Source of the DNA: Tubulanus polymorphus
Lineage: Eukaryota; Nemertea; Palaeonemertea; Tubulaniformes; Tubulanidae
Direction of reading: 5' to 3'
Length of the DNA stretch: 64,000 nt
NCBI RefSeq assembly: GCF_964204645.1
Contig: NC_134027.1
Span: 23,734,485 to 23,798,484 of the forward strand
Each line of letters opens with the position of its first letter. Position 1 is the stretch's first letter. Position numbers and translations under genes: made by a program. Positions 24,056-37,619 of the stretch are shown here, one piece after another. Under the pieces are notes generated by a model. It saw only the letters and a program-made list of their open reading frames with translations. It made no database searches and was not told the DNA's origin.

Positions 24056-25025
24056 GAAATATTGGTGTGTGTAAAAAGAATTCCATATTGAAAAATAAAC
24101 CGCATTTAAAATGTTCGAAAGATGTACCTCGTGAACAAGGATAATTCTCCATTGAAATGTTTTCCTGTGTCTGAAATATCTTAGCTGTAAAAATATTTTC
24201 GAGTTTCCCCATTTATTTTGCAATGTTTTTACCGTACATGTACTGTATGTAGCGCGCATGTTCATTGACTGGGACATCAACTAAAAGATATCTTCGTTTT
24301 TGGATCCTACAACTACGGAAGAATGGTGGTTTTTACTTATAGATCTAGGGCCTGGCTATTAAACTAGACCTTAACCAAACATATCTATTTCTACTTGGAC
24401 ATAATGATGGAAGTCTGAGAAAGAATCAAGCTCAACCTCATCTTTGACCGGAATTTCTGGGCCGTATATTGTGTTCTCATGCACGACTTTTTTACATGAA
24501 CATTTCCTGACAGCGCCATCATCCAACCATCCCGGTAACGTAAGGTCACATGGTTCGTCACTACGTACATTTTAGGATACGCACAAAACAAATTTATTTC
24601 TTTAAAAGACGAAATTATTTATTTGTAACGAAATATTTTATGGCTCTTATCAGCCACCATAGAAATGACGAAATGACCACTTATAATTTCAGTAGATTCC
24701 GAGAGTCACTGAGCACACTCAACATCACCGAGTGTACTTAATCATACAGTTCCACATCGAAATGTCAAATGAAATTTGTTAACTTTAGTTATAAGAACAA
24801 TCATCTGCACGGTGAAATTGACCGATGCTATTGTGCACGAATTTACTGCTGGTGACAGGTATCACCAAGTAGGTGGTGAACAAAGCGTCAAGAATATTTG
24901 AAGTATGCAACAGCCGATTTTCAGCGATTCTGATGTGTATTTAAGGTGATGGAATTCGTCGCATTTTGTGAACGATTTTCGCTTCGAAAACAGACAGTCA
25001 CACTCAACGCTAAAAACTGACAACG

Positions 25026-28000
25026 ATGCATTTCCTCCAAGGTAAGTTCAACCATAGAACTCAAATCAATTGATTTGAGGTCTTTAGTTCAACCTTAGCA
25101 GTTTTCTCGTTGAAAAAGACCGGTGTTTGCATTGAATTAGACGTTTTGTTTTGGGCACTGAATGAAAGTTTGTCGGTGTGGTATACTTCGAAAGGTATAC
25201 TTCTAATCTTTTACATTTTGTTGTTTCTTTTTCTTTTCCAATTAAAGATAGTTTTGCTCTACACACTGACATTAGAAATGATGTCGTCATAGAAATCTTT
25301 GACTGTTGAACTGCTAATCTTTTTCGTCTATGTGCTCGGAATATTTCTATTTTGTTTATTTCATTGTTTTCTTTTTCTTCTCCATTCATATTTGACCATC
25401 ATTTAGGCCTATGTTATTATTCTTAGGTGACCTTTTGATATGCCAACAAAATTAGAATTAAGAAATTTAGCTTATTTACAAATAACGTAATTTCTACATT
25501 TTAGGTTTTGCAGCCTCGTGCCTGGTCGTGCAGACGTTTTTTGCTTTTTCCACGTCAAATGTTGTTTTGCCTCGTAAGTTAAAATTTGTTAGTCACAGAA
25601 CTCTGAAATGCATCATATGTACACAGAGTAATAAATGTAAATGTATTATATATTTATATGATAAGATCCAAATTGAAATATGGCACCGGGATGTTCGTTT
25701 GAAGGCAAAAATAACAGATGATAGTTATAATAGAAGTCACACTTAATTAGAAATTATTGTATTTTGTCAGTTAAAGTTTAAATTCTTTGTATCATATCAT
25801 CTAGTTTTTGCTTAAGTGCGTTTTTCCAAAAACAAGGGAAAATGTTGAGTACATTTAATCAATGAACTGGAATAACGAAAAAGATAAAATCACTTGACAC
25901 TAGTGTACTTACGTATCTACGTGATCGCATCTGATGAAAGGTTTCAATCAGGTAGCCGATTTAATAATCATAACTTCTGTATTCTGTATTAGCCAAATTA
26001 GCCACCGATTGGATTTCTCTATCGAGAAGTTACCATGATAATGACGATGATCAAAGTATAGGCCTAGTCTAATTTGTCTATGATTCATCTTCTATTACGT
26101 AGGACAATTGACTAACGATTTTGAGACGGGTATCGGAATGTGGAACTCACAGGGAACATTACAATGGACGAGACGATCAGATGGTACACCATCTTCAAGC
26201 ACCGGTCCAAGTGCAGATCATACAACTGGAAGTGGTACGAACAGTTTCTAACTTATACAACATCGTCCATTACACCCCTCAATTCTACATGTGAGAATAT
26301 GAAGTTAACGAGATTGTTAAGTGGAAAATAGGTGTCCATACAATTGGTACTGTGACGAGCAGAGATTGATATTTACTCTCATTTTAGGAAAGTACTATAT
26401 CTACTTGGAAGCTACTGGAGCAAGTACAGGTGATCAAGCCGAGTTGGCAGCAAATACCCAATCAGCGTCTGACTCCTGCGTCATGAACTTTTATTATCAC
26501 ATGCATGGTTCATCGATGGGAAAATTAGAAGTTAAACTCGACGGAAACGTTGTATTTGATAAATCCGGTGATCAGGGAAACCAGTGGAAACATGGATCAG
26601 TTAATATTCCAAAAGGAAACGCCGCAGTACGTACTCAGTACACAGCTTAGAGTTGTTTTTATCCTCCACCAACAATCTGAGAAATTGTGTCTGTTTTTAT
26701 TTCAGATCAAGATTGTCGCTACCCGGGGAAATGATTTTACGTCTGACATAGCTATTGATGACATCATCTTTAATACGGGATGCTCATCGACCATTGCACC
26801 AGGTTTGTTAGTTTGAAATCATGACACAAGTATTCCTGAGTTCGCACCGCGATCACACGAGCATTTTTGGCCCGGGCCAAATTTGGCCCGAGCCAAATTT
26901 GGCCCGGAACAACTGTTCACACGTTTGCCAAATGGGCCCGAGCCTGTTTGGCCCGGGCCAAATTTGGCCCGACCAAAAACGTCGGACCAGGCCCGAGCCA
27001 AAGTTTAGCACCAGACAAATGATTGTGTTTGAATTGCAACTGGCACCGGAAATGATCCACTTCGCTTTGTTTGAGTATTGTTTAATACCGAGTGAATGGT
27101 TTGCGTGTGAACACCAAATTTGGCCCGTGCCCTATCCGTGCCATTTGGCCCAGGCCAATTCGTCGCCGTCTGATCGCGGCTAATAAGATAGTTAAAATAG
27201 CCGTTAGAATCTAATCACGTTTAGAAACAGAAACTTTTATCTAGCGGATCCTATGATAATAAAGATTATATTATCGGAGTAGGCCTAGTCCAATTTGTCT
27301 ATGATTCATCTTCTATTACGTAGGACAATTGACTAACGATTTTGAGACGGGTATCGGAATGTGGAACTCGCAAGGAACATTACAATGGACGAGACGATCA
27401 GGTGGTACACCATCTTCAAACACCGGTCCAAGTGCAGATCATACAACTGGAAGTGGTACGAACAGTTTCTAATTTATACAACATCGTCCATTACACCCCT
27501 CAATTCTACATGTGAGAATATGAAGTTAACGAGATTGTTAAGTGGAAAATAGGTGTCCATACAATTGATACTGTGACGAGCAGAGATTGATATTTACTCT
27601 CATTTTAGGAAAGTACTATATCTACTTGGAAGCTACTGGAGCAAGTACAGGTGATCAAGCCGAGTTGGCAGCAAATACCCAATCAGCGTCTGACTCCTGC
27701 GTCATGAACTTTTATTATCACATGCATGGTTCATCGATGGGAAAATTAGAAGTTAAACTCGACGGAAACGTTGTATTTGATAAATCCGGTGATCAGGGAA
27801 ACCAGTGGAAACATGGATCAGTTAATATTCCAAAAGGAAACGCCGCAGTACGTACTCAGTACACAGCTTAGAGTTGTTTTTATCCTCCACCAACAATCTG
27901 AGAAATTGTGTCTGTTTTTATTTCAGATCAAGATTGTCGCTACCCGGGGAAATGATTTTACGTCTGACATAGCTATTGATGACATCATCTTTAATACGGG

Positions 28001-31000
28001 ATGCTCATCGACCATTGCACCAGGTTTGTTAGTTTGAAATCATGACACAAGTATTCCTGAGTTCGCAATTAGATAGTTAAAATAGCCGTTAGAATCTAAT
28101 CACGTTTAGAAACAGAAACTTTTATCTTGCGGATCCTATGATAATAAAGATTAAATTATCGGAGTAGGCCTAGTCCAATTTGTCTATGATTCATCTTCTA
28201 TTACGTAGGACAATTGACTAACGATTTTGAGATGGGTATCGGAATGTGGAACTCGCAAGGAACATTACAATGGACGAGACGATCAGGTGGTACACCATCT
28301 TCAAACACCGGTCCAAGTGCAGATCATACAACTGGAAGTGGTACGAACAGTTTCTAATTTATACAACATCGTCCATTACACCCCTCAATTCTACATGTGA
28401 GAATATGAAGTTAACGAGATTGTTAAGTGGAAAATAGGTGTCCATGCAATTGGTACTGTGACGAGCAGAGATCGATATTTGCTCTCATTTTAGGAAAGTA
28501 CTATATCTACTTGGAAGCTACTGGAGCAAGTACAGGTGATCAAGCCGAGTTGGTGGCAAATACCCAATCAGCGTCTGACTCCTGCGTCATGAACTTTTAT
28601 TATCACATGCATGGTTCATCGATGGGAAAATTAGAAGTTAAACTCGACGGAAACGTTGTATTTGATAAATCTGGTGATCAGGGAAACCAGTGGAAACATG
28701 GATCAGTTAATATTCCAAAAGGAAACGCCGCAGTACGTACTCAGTACACAGCTTAGAGTTGTTTTTATCCTCCACCAACAATCTGAGAAATTGTGTCTGT
28801 TTTTATTTCAGATCAAGATTGTCGCTACCCGGGGAAATGATTTTACGTCTGACATAGCTATTGATGACATCATCTTTAATACGGGATGCTCATCGACCAT
28901 TGTGGCACCAGGTTTGTTAGTTTGAAATCATGACACAAGTATTCCTGAGTTCGCACCGCGATCACACGAGCATTTTTGGCCCGGGCCAAATTTGGCCCGG
29001 AACAACTGTTCACACGTTTGCCAAATGGGCCCGAGCCTGTTTGGCCCGGGCCAAATTTGGCCCGACCAAAAACGTCGGACCAGGCCCGAGCCAAATTTTA
29101 GCACCAGACAAATGATTGTGTTTGAATTGCAACTGGCACCGGAAATGATCCACTTCCTTTTGTTTGAGTATTGTTTAATACCGAGTGAATGGTTTGCGTG
29201 TGAACACCAAATCTGGCCCGTGCCCTATCCATGCCAATTTGGCCCAGGCCAAATCGTCGCCGTCTGATCGCGGCTAATAAGATAGTTAAAATAGCCGTTA
29301 GAATCTAATCACGTTTAGAAACAGAAACTTTTATCTAGCGGATCCTATGATAATAAAGATTATATTATCGGAGTAGGCCTAGTACAATTTGTCTATGATT
29401 CATCTTCTATTACGTAGGACAATTGACTAACTATTTTGAGACGGGTATCGGAATGTGGAACTCGCAGGGAACATTACAATGGACGAGACGATCAGGTGGT
29501 ACACCATCTTCAAGCACCGGTCCAAGTGCAGATCATACAACTGGAAGTGGTACGAACAGTTTCTAACTTATACAACATCGTCCATTACACCCCTCAATTC
29601 TACATGTGAGAATATGAAGTTAACGAGATTGTTAAGTGGAAAATAGGTGTCCATACAATTGATACTGTGACGAGCAGAGATTGATATTTACTCTCATTTT
29701 AGGAAAGTACTATATCTACTTGGAAGCTACTGGAGCAAGTACAGGTGATCAAGCCGAGTTGGCAGCAAATACCCAATCAGCGTCTGACTCCTGCGTCATG
29801 AACTTTTATTATCACATGCATGGTTCATCGATGGGAAAATTAGAAGTTAAACTCGACGGAAACGTTGTATTTGATAAATCCGGTGATCAGGGAAACCAGT
29901 GGAAACATGGATCAGTTAATATTCCAAAAGGAAACGCCGCAGTACGTACTCAGTACACAGCTTAGAGTTGTTTTTATCCTCCACCAACAATCTGAGAAAA
30001 TGTGTCTGTTTTTATTTCAGATCAAGATTGTCGCTACCCGGGGAAATGATTTTACGTCTGACATAGCTATTGATGACATCATCTTTAATAAGGGATGCTC
30101 ATCGACCATTGCACCAGGTTTGTTAGTTTGAAATCATGACACAAGTATTCCTGAGTTCGCAATTAGATAGTTAAAATAGCCGTTAGAATCTAATCACGTT
30201 TAGAAACAGAAACTTTTATCTAGCGGATCCTATGATAATAAAGATTATATTATCGGAGTAGGCCTAGTCCAATTTGTCTATGATTCATCTTCTATTACGT
30301 AGGACAATTGACTAACGATTTTGAGACGGGTATCGGAATGTGGAACTCGCAAGGAACATTACAATGGACGAGACGATCAGGTGGTACACCATCTTCAAAC
30401 ACCGGTCCAAGTGCAGATCATACAACTGGAAGTGGTACGAACAGTTTCTAATTTATACAACATCGTCCATTACACCCCTCAATTCTACATGTGAGAATAT
30501 GAAGTTAACGAGATTGTTAAGTGGAAAATAGGTGTCCATACAATTGGTACTGTGACGAGCAGAGATTGATATTTGCTCTCATTTTAGGAAAGTACTATAT
30601 CTACTTGGAAGCTACTGGAGCAAGTACAGGTGATCAAGCCGAGTTGGTGGCAAATACCCAATCAGCGTCTGACTCCTGCGTCATGAACTTTTATTATCAC
30701 ATGCATGGTTCATCGATGGGAAAATTAGAAGTTAAACTCGACGGAAACGTTGTATTTGATAAATCTGGTGATCAGGGAAACCAGTGGAAACATGGATCAG
30801 TTAATATTCCAAAAGGAAACGCCGCAGTACGTACTCAGTACACAGCTTAGAGTTGTTTTTATCCTCCACCAACAATCTGAGAAATTGTGTCTGTTTTTAT
30901 TTCAGATCAAGATTGTCGCTACCCGGGGAAATGATTTTACGTCTGACATAGCTATTGATGACATCATCTTTAATACGGGATGCTCATCGACCATTGTGGC

Positions 31001-34000
31001 ACCAGGTTTGTTAGTTTGAAATCATGACACAAGTATTCCTGAGTTCGCACCGCGATCACACGAGCATTTTTGGCCCGGGCCAAATTTGGCCCGGAACAAC
31101 TGTTCACACGTTTGCCAAATGGGCCCGAGCCTGTTTGGCCCGGGCCAAATTTGGCCCGACCAAAAACGTCGGACCAGGCCCGAGCCAAATTTTAGCACCA
31201 GACAAATGATTGTGTTTGAATTGCAACTGGCACCGGAAATGATCCACTTCCTTTTGTTTGAGTATTGTTTAATACCGAGTGAATGGTTTGCGTGTGAACA
31301 CCAAATCTGGCCCGTGCCCTATCCATGCCAATTTGGCCCAGGCCAAATCGTCGCCGTCTGATCGCGGCTAATAAGATAGTTAAAATAGCCGTTAGAATCT
31401 AATCACGTTTAGAAACAGAAACTTTTATCTAGCGGATCCTATGATAATAAAGATTATATTATCGGAGTAGGCCTAGTACAATTTGTCTATGATTCATCTT
31501 CTATTACGTAGGACAATTGACTAACTATTTTGAGACGGGTATCGGAATGTGGAACTCGCAGGGAACATTACAATGGACGAGACGATCAGGTGGTACACCA
31601 TCTTCAAGCACCGGTCCAAGTGCAGATCATACAACTGGAAGTGGTACGAACAGTTTCTAACTTATACAACATCGTCCATTACACCCCTCAATTCTACATG
31701 TGAGAATATGAAGTTAACGAGATTGTTAAGTGGAAAATAGGTGTCCATACAATTGATACTGTGACGAGCAGAGATTGATATTTACTCTCATTTTAGGAAA
31801 GTACTATATCTACTTGGAAGCTACTGGAGCAAGTACAGGTGATCAAGCCGAGTTGGCAGCAAATACCCAATCAGCGTCTGACTCCTGCGTCATGAACTTT
31901 TATTATCACATGCATGGTTCATCGATGGGAAAATTAGAAGTTAAACTCGACGGAAACGTTGTATTTGATAAATCCGGTGATCAGGGAAACCAGTGGAAAC
32001 ATGGATCAGTTAATATTCCAAAAGGAAACGCCACAGTACGTACTCAGTACACAGCTTAGAGTTGTTTTTATCCTCCACCAACAATCTGAGAAAATGTGTC
32101 TGTTTTTATTTCAGATCAAGATTGTCGCTACCCGGGGAAATGATTTTACGTCTGACATAGCTATTGATGACATCATCTTTAATAAGGGATGCTCATCGAC
32201 CATTGCACCAGGTTTGTTAGTTTGAAATCATGACACAAGTATTCCTGAGTTCGCAATTAGATAGTTAAAATAGCCGTTAGAATCTAATCACGTTTAGAAA
32301 CAGAAACTTTTATCTTGCGGATCCTATGATAATAAAGATTATATTATCGGAGTAGGCCTAGTCCAATTTGTCTATGATTCATCTTCTATTACGTAGGACA
32401 ATTGACTAACGATTTTGAGACGGGTATCGGAATGTGGAACTCGCAAGGAACATTACAATGGACGAGACGATCAGGTGGTACACCATCTTCAAACACCGGT
32501 CCAAGTGCAGATCATACAACTGGAAGTGGTACGAACAGTTTCTAATTTATACAACATCGTCCATTACACCCCTCAATTCTACATGTGAGAATATGAAGTT
32601 AACGAGATTGTTAAGTGGAAAATAGGTGTCCATACAATTGGTACTGTGACGAGCAGAGATTGATATTTGCTCTCATTTTAGGAAAGTACTATATCTACTT
32701 GGAAGCTACTGGAGCAAGTACAGGTGATCAAGCCGAGTTGGTGGCAAATACCCAATCAGCGTCTGACTCCTGCGTCATGAACTTTTATTATCACATGCAT
32801 GGTTCATCGATGGGAAAATTAGAAGTTAAACTCGACGGAAACGTTGTATTTGATAAATCTGGTGATCAGGGAAACCAGTGGAAACATGGATCAGTTAATA
32901 TTCCAAAAGGAAACGCCGCAGTACGTACTCAGTACACAGCTTAGAGTTGTTTTTATCCTCCACCAACAATCTGAGAAATTGTGTCTGTTTTTATTTCAGA
33001 TCAAGATTGTCGCTACCCGGGGAAATGATTTTACGTCTGACATAGCTATTGATGACATCATCTTTAATACGGGATGCTCATCGACCATTGTGGCACCAGG
33101 TTTGTTAGTTTGAAATCATGACACAAGTATTCCTGAGTTCGCACCGCGATCACACGAGCATTTTTGGCCCGGGCCAAATTTGGCCCGGAACAACTGTTCA
33201 CACGTTTGCCAAATGGGCCCGAGCCTGTTTGGCCCGGGCCAAATTTGGCCCGACCAAAAACGTCGGACCAGGCCCGAGCCAAATTTTAGCACCAGACAAA
33301 TGATTGTGTTTGAATTGCAACTGGCACCGGAAATGATCCACTTCCTTTTGTTTGAGTATTGTTTAATACCGAGTGAATGGTTTGCGTGTGAACACCAAAT
33401 CTGGCCCGTGCCCTATCCATGCCAATTTGGCCCAGGCCAAATCGTCGCCGTCTGATCGCGGCTAATAAGATAGTTAAAATAGCCGTTAGAATCTAATCAC
33501 GTTTAGAAACAGAAACTTTTATCTAGCGGATCCTATGATAATAAAGATTATATTATCGGAGTAGGCCTAGTACAATTTGTCTATGATTCATCTTCTATTA
33601 CGTAGGACAATTGACTAACTATTTTGAGACGGGTATCGGAATGTGGAACTCGCAGGGAACATTACAATGGACGAGACGATCAGGTGGTACACCATCTTCA
33701 AGCACCGGTCCAAGTGCAGATCATACAACTGGAAGTGGTACGAACAGTTTCTAACTTATACAACATCGTCCATTACACCCCTCAATTCTACATGTGAGAA
33801 TATGAAGTTAACGAGATTGTTAAGTGGAAAATAGGTGTCCATACAATTGATACTGTGACGAGCAGAGATTGATATTTACTCTCATTTTAGGAAAGTACTA
33901 TATCTACTTGGAAGCTACTGGAGCAAGTACAGGTGATCAAGCCGAGTTGGCAGCAAATACCCAATCAGCGTCTGACTCCTGCGTCATGAACTTTTATTAT

Positions 34001-35186
34001 CACATGCATGGTTCATCGATGGGAAAATTAGAAGTTAAACTCGACGGAAACGTTGTATTTGATAAATCCGGTGATCAGGGAAACCAGTGGAAACATGGAT
34101 CAGTTAATATTCCAAAAGGAAACGCCACAGTACGTACTCAGTACACAGCTTAGAGTTGTTTTTATCCTCCACCAACAATCTGAGAAAATGTGTCTGTTTT
34201 TATTTCAGATCAAGATTGTCGCTACCCGGGGAAATGATTTTACGTCTGACATAGCTATTGATGACATCATCTTTAATAAGGGATGCTCATCGACCATTGC
34301 ACCAGGTTTGTTAGTTTGAAATCATGACACAAGTATTCCTGAGTTCGCAATTAGATAGTTAAAATAGCCGTTAGAATCTAATCACGTTTAGAAACAGAAA
34401 CTTTTATCTTGCGGATCCTATGATAATAAAGATTATATTATCGGAGTAGGCCTAGTACAATTTGTCTATGATTCATCTTCTATTACGTAGGACAATTGAC
34501 TAACGATTTTGAGACGGGTATCGGAATGTGGAACTCGCAAGGAACATTACAATGGACGAGACGATCAGGTGGTACACCATCTTCAAGCACCGGTCCAAGT
34601 GCAGATCATACAACTGGAAGTGGTACGAACAGTTTCTAATTTATACAACATCGTCCATTATACCCCTCAATTCTACATGTGAAAATATGAAGTTAACGAG
34701 ATTGTTAAGTGGAAAATAGGTGTCCATACAATTGGTACTGTGACGAGCAGAGATTGATATTTACTCTCATTTTAGGAAAGTACTATATCTACTTGGAAGC
34801 TACTGGAGCAAGTACAGGTGATCAAGCCGAATTGGCAGCAAATACCCAATCAGCGTCTGACTCCTGCGTCATGAACTTTTATTATCACATGTATGGTTCA
34901 TCGATGGGAAAATTAGAAGTTAAAATCAACACAATCGTTGTATTTCATAATACTGGTGATCAGGGAAACCAGTGGAAACAGGGAAGAGTTCCAATTGCAA
35001 AAGGAAACACCACAGTACGTACTCAGCACACAGCTTAAAAATCTATTCAAATAAATATTTTACTTGTGAACCCTGGAAATGAATTCTGTCTGTTTTGTTT
35101 TTCAGATCCAGTTTGTCGCTACCCGGGGTACGAATTATAAGTCTGATATAGCCATCGATGACATCACTTTTTCATCTAATTGCTAG
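25026..35186 (+). CDS. Secreted protein with nine tandem MAM domains
   Basis: Exon 25026-25041 and exon 25505-25573 encode a signal peptide (MHFLQGFAASCLVVQTFFAF). Nine MAM units follow, each of three exons (~132, 239, 97 bp): unit 1 at 26103-26234, 26388-26626, 26706-26802; later units start at 27324, 28209, 29418, 30303, 31512, 32397, 33606 and 34491. The last exon is 35106-35186, ending TAG. All junctions keep frame: 1,430 codons including stop. Each unit shows NDFETGIGMW, then SSSTGPSADHTTGSG, YYIYLEATGAS, CVMNFYYHMHGSSMGKLEV, and IKIVATRGNDFTSDIAIDDI, the MAM signature. MAM domains are extracellular adhesion modules. Only the last two of the four usual cysteines remain per unit, and there is no transmembrane segment or protease domain. 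Unit 9 is the most diverged. Units 2-8 are nearly identical, introns included. The ligand is unknown. Confidence 0.88.
25263..25378. repeat. Dispersed ~115-bp repeat, copy 1
   Basis: CACTGACATTAGAAATGATG through ATTTTGTTTATTTC matches 42055-42170 with scattered changes. It lies in the first intron of the MAM gene. Origin not recognised. Confidence 0.5.
26847..27179. mobile_element. GGCCCGGGCC-rich MITE in MAM intron, copy 1
   Basis: Inverted ends CCGCGATCA and TGATCGCGG. The interior is built of TTTGGCCCGGGCCAAA-type palindromes. It lies between MAM units 1 and 2. The corresponding intron after even-numbered units lacks it, which shows the empty site (TTCGCAATTAGATAG). Confidence 0.8.
28956..29273. 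mobile_element. GGCCCGGGCC-rich MITE in MAM intron, copy 2
   Basis: Same element and same intron position, between units 3 and 4. It lacks one internal 12-bp repeat compared with copy 1. Confidence 0.8.
31050..31367. mobile_element. GGCCCGGGCC-rich MITE in MAM intron, copy 3
   Basis: Exactly 2,094 bp downstream of copy 2 and essentially identical, copied as part of the dimeric MAM module. Confidence 0.8.
33144..33461. mobile_element. GGCCCGGGCC-rich MITE in MAM intron, copy 4
   Basis: Exactly 2,094 bp downstream of copy 3 and essentially identical. Confidence 0.8.
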
Positions 35187-35238
35187 CGCTATATCTCTAC
35201 ATGTCGATGCATAAGATATGCATTCAGTGCCCATGATA

Positions 35239-35244
35239 AATAAA
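35239..35244 (+). terminator. Poly(A) signal of the MAM gene
   Basis: AATAAA 53 bp after the stop codon, followed by a TG-rich tract (GCGTGTTGTTCTATTGTTC). Confidence 0.6.
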
Positions 35245-36279
35245 ATATCATATGATAATATGCGTGTTGTTCTATTGTTCAATCACTCAGTTACATCGAT
35301 TTGGTCTTAACATCTAACCCCGGACGAACTCGGTCTTTTCGTCCTAAATCAAAATCACGGCGCTGTGTGACGACTGAGAAGACGACTGTAACATGAATTA
35401 TAGCCACATTCAATGTAGCTTATATTCGTGAATATTTGCCTGAACGGACAAATCTCTCGTTAATTTAAGAAAAGGAACGGATAACGCCACAAGAATAGAG
35501 GAACTGCGGAGCCAGGTGGTTTTTGTAGCGAGACAACGCAATGAGTGATTCTCAAGACGGACGCCAGTATAGTTTGTTAATCTCCATTTTTTACTTTGTT
35601 TGACAAATCACAACTATGTTAAACAAAAAACAAGTTCACGTTCTTTGCTCAGAGCTGTGGTACTGTTAATTTCACACAACAAGTGATTTGGAGGCATCCA
35701 GCGACTAGCAACTAGACGGGCAGCAGAATCGAAAAAGTAGCTTTTTTAACGAGTTTAATGCATCCGCGAGACAACCAAAATGTTTATCGCTTATATGATA
35801 GTTTATTTCTTGCCAATCATTTTTAGCAACAATGCAACCTTGATTTGTGGTATCAGTCACCATGGAAACTGCATCTGAACCTAGCCATTGTTGGAATAAC
35901 TATTATCAATACAATTACATCTAATGCGTTTGTTTGCCATATTTGACGAAGGAAAATGGCAAAAATATCGATTCCAAATTATATTGTCCCGCTCTTTTCA
36001 ATGGAGGTAAAATAATTCAGCTGAAAAATATAGTTTTTGGGTATTCTTTGCAAAATTTGCTATTTTCCTTCGTCATATATGGTTTTCTGTGACGTCATAG
36101 TAACTGGTTGCTCAATATCATTTCAGTGACCGACAGTATCAATTTAAACGTTATTGTTTCTTTTTCTGAAGGCGATGAGATTTATAAACTGTACGGTTAT
36201 GCCTGCCTTGTGGACAACGCTTGTGGAGAACACACATAGTTTCACCAACCTTTGATTCATTTTCTTTGGAGCAGTTCAA

Positions 36280-36470
36280 GACTCAGGAAATGTTCCAGAG
36301 ATGTGGTCTAAAGGCGTCATCAAACCCAATTTCAAAAGGAATGGCGATCCCACAAACTCTGATTAATAAAAGAGGTGTTACCTTAGTTAGCTGTCGATCA
36401 GAACATATCGCTAAGTCCAATCAAGTCATTAGTTTTGATCCAAAGATTACGTGCATGAATGTCTTAACCA
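36280..36470 (+). pseudogene. Decayed non-LTR reverse transcriptase fragment
   Basis: One frame reads SGNVPEMWSKGVIKP and, after stops and a frame change, KRGVTLVSC. In intact LINE reverse transcriptases these two blocks are neighbours (PE.W..G.I.P... then YRGI.L.S). The copy is short and broken. The rest of the element is not recognisable around it. Confidence 0.6.
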
Positions 36471-36824
36471 ATGTTTAAGTTTAATTGACGAGTGAAAAAA
36501 TTCATCAATTTTTAAAGAGAAGTTAGTTTGACGAATTGACGTATGGGTTTTTAGACACTATGGGGTCCTGGGGCCTTTAACAATATAAAATGTTACCTAT
36601 TATGGCATATTACTATGGTGGCTGATTCGGACCATACTAAAAGAATTTTCTGTACGGCTAAAGGAACGATAAAAATATTTTCACATTTGCCAATTTTTGG
36701 TTTTCACGCGCGAGAAAACTAAGCGTTACCGAAAATGTGAATGTATGCGATACAAAACTATCAAGTACACATTTTACAATTGATTTTCCATTTTTCCATT
36801 TCCATTTTAAGCTTCATGTGGATG

Positions 36825-37330
36825 AACATTGAGATCGCACTGAACAAACTTTAATTACGGGAATCACGCTGTTTTTTGGTAAAGTTGCAGCTGGACTCCG
36901 CGACAATCAATGTTCGCTGTTTGTTACGTCAATGGACATTGAGGGATTTGAGAGTCAGGGATATTTTGAACCAAATTATGATCATTTGACCCAGAGTCGA
37001 TCACGTCTCATTAGATTCATACGGATAATGAAGATCGAACTGAACAAACTTTAATTACGGGAATCAAGCTGTTTTTGAAAGTTGCATAGATGCAGGAAGT
37101 CCGCGAGTAGATCAAGACATATAGTTTGTAAAGTACACGTCAATGGTCAAATATACCTGAGAGATATTTTGAATTAGATTATGATCATCAGTACCCTGAG
37201 TGGATCACATCTCATTAAATTCGCGTGGAATATCGAGGTTGTGCTGAACAAACTTTAATTACGGTACGCTGTTTTTAGAAGTAAAGGTGCAGCTGGACTC
37301 CGCGACCAGATCAAGAACTCAACATCGGTT
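36825..37330. repeat. ~203-bp tandem repeat, three copies
   Basis: CTGAACAAACTTTAATTACGG recurs at about 36839, 37039 and 37242, with flanking AGCTGGACTCCGCGA and GATTATGATCAT. It lies between the MAM gene and the astacin-propeptide gene, with no reading frame. Confidence 0.75.
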
Positions 37331-37619
37331 GTATAAATATCAATTAAACTTTATCTAATGAGCTGAAACCGCACGAGGGCTGTCACCAAATATAACCATA
37401 TCAGTAACACTTTACAGTTTGCCACTTGATCGAGACAAAACTGCATTAGAAGTTAGTGTGCGAACATCGAAAAGGTAGGCTACACTTTCAATATTCTATG
37501 ACCGGTTCGATCGTTCTCATCTTTACTAAGAACTTGTTATCTTCGTCGCTTTTAGCATCCCGAACTTCAACATCATCTTTGTTTTGTTTTCATATTTTTC
37601 TAGTTTTGATTCGAGCATC

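Larger units (their letters stand above)
21500..24900. other. Intergenic, no supported gene
   Basis: AT-rich sequence between the INTS8 5' end and the MAM gene. Open frames are short and none shows a family motif. It contains the two foldback repeats listed separately and a short run of TTTAGG near 22340. Confidence 0.5.

Noticed and set aside
26140-34719. Repeated frames beginning MELARNITMDETIRWY in each MAM unit
   Set aside because: They are shifted-frame shadows of the first MAM exon and run into the intron.
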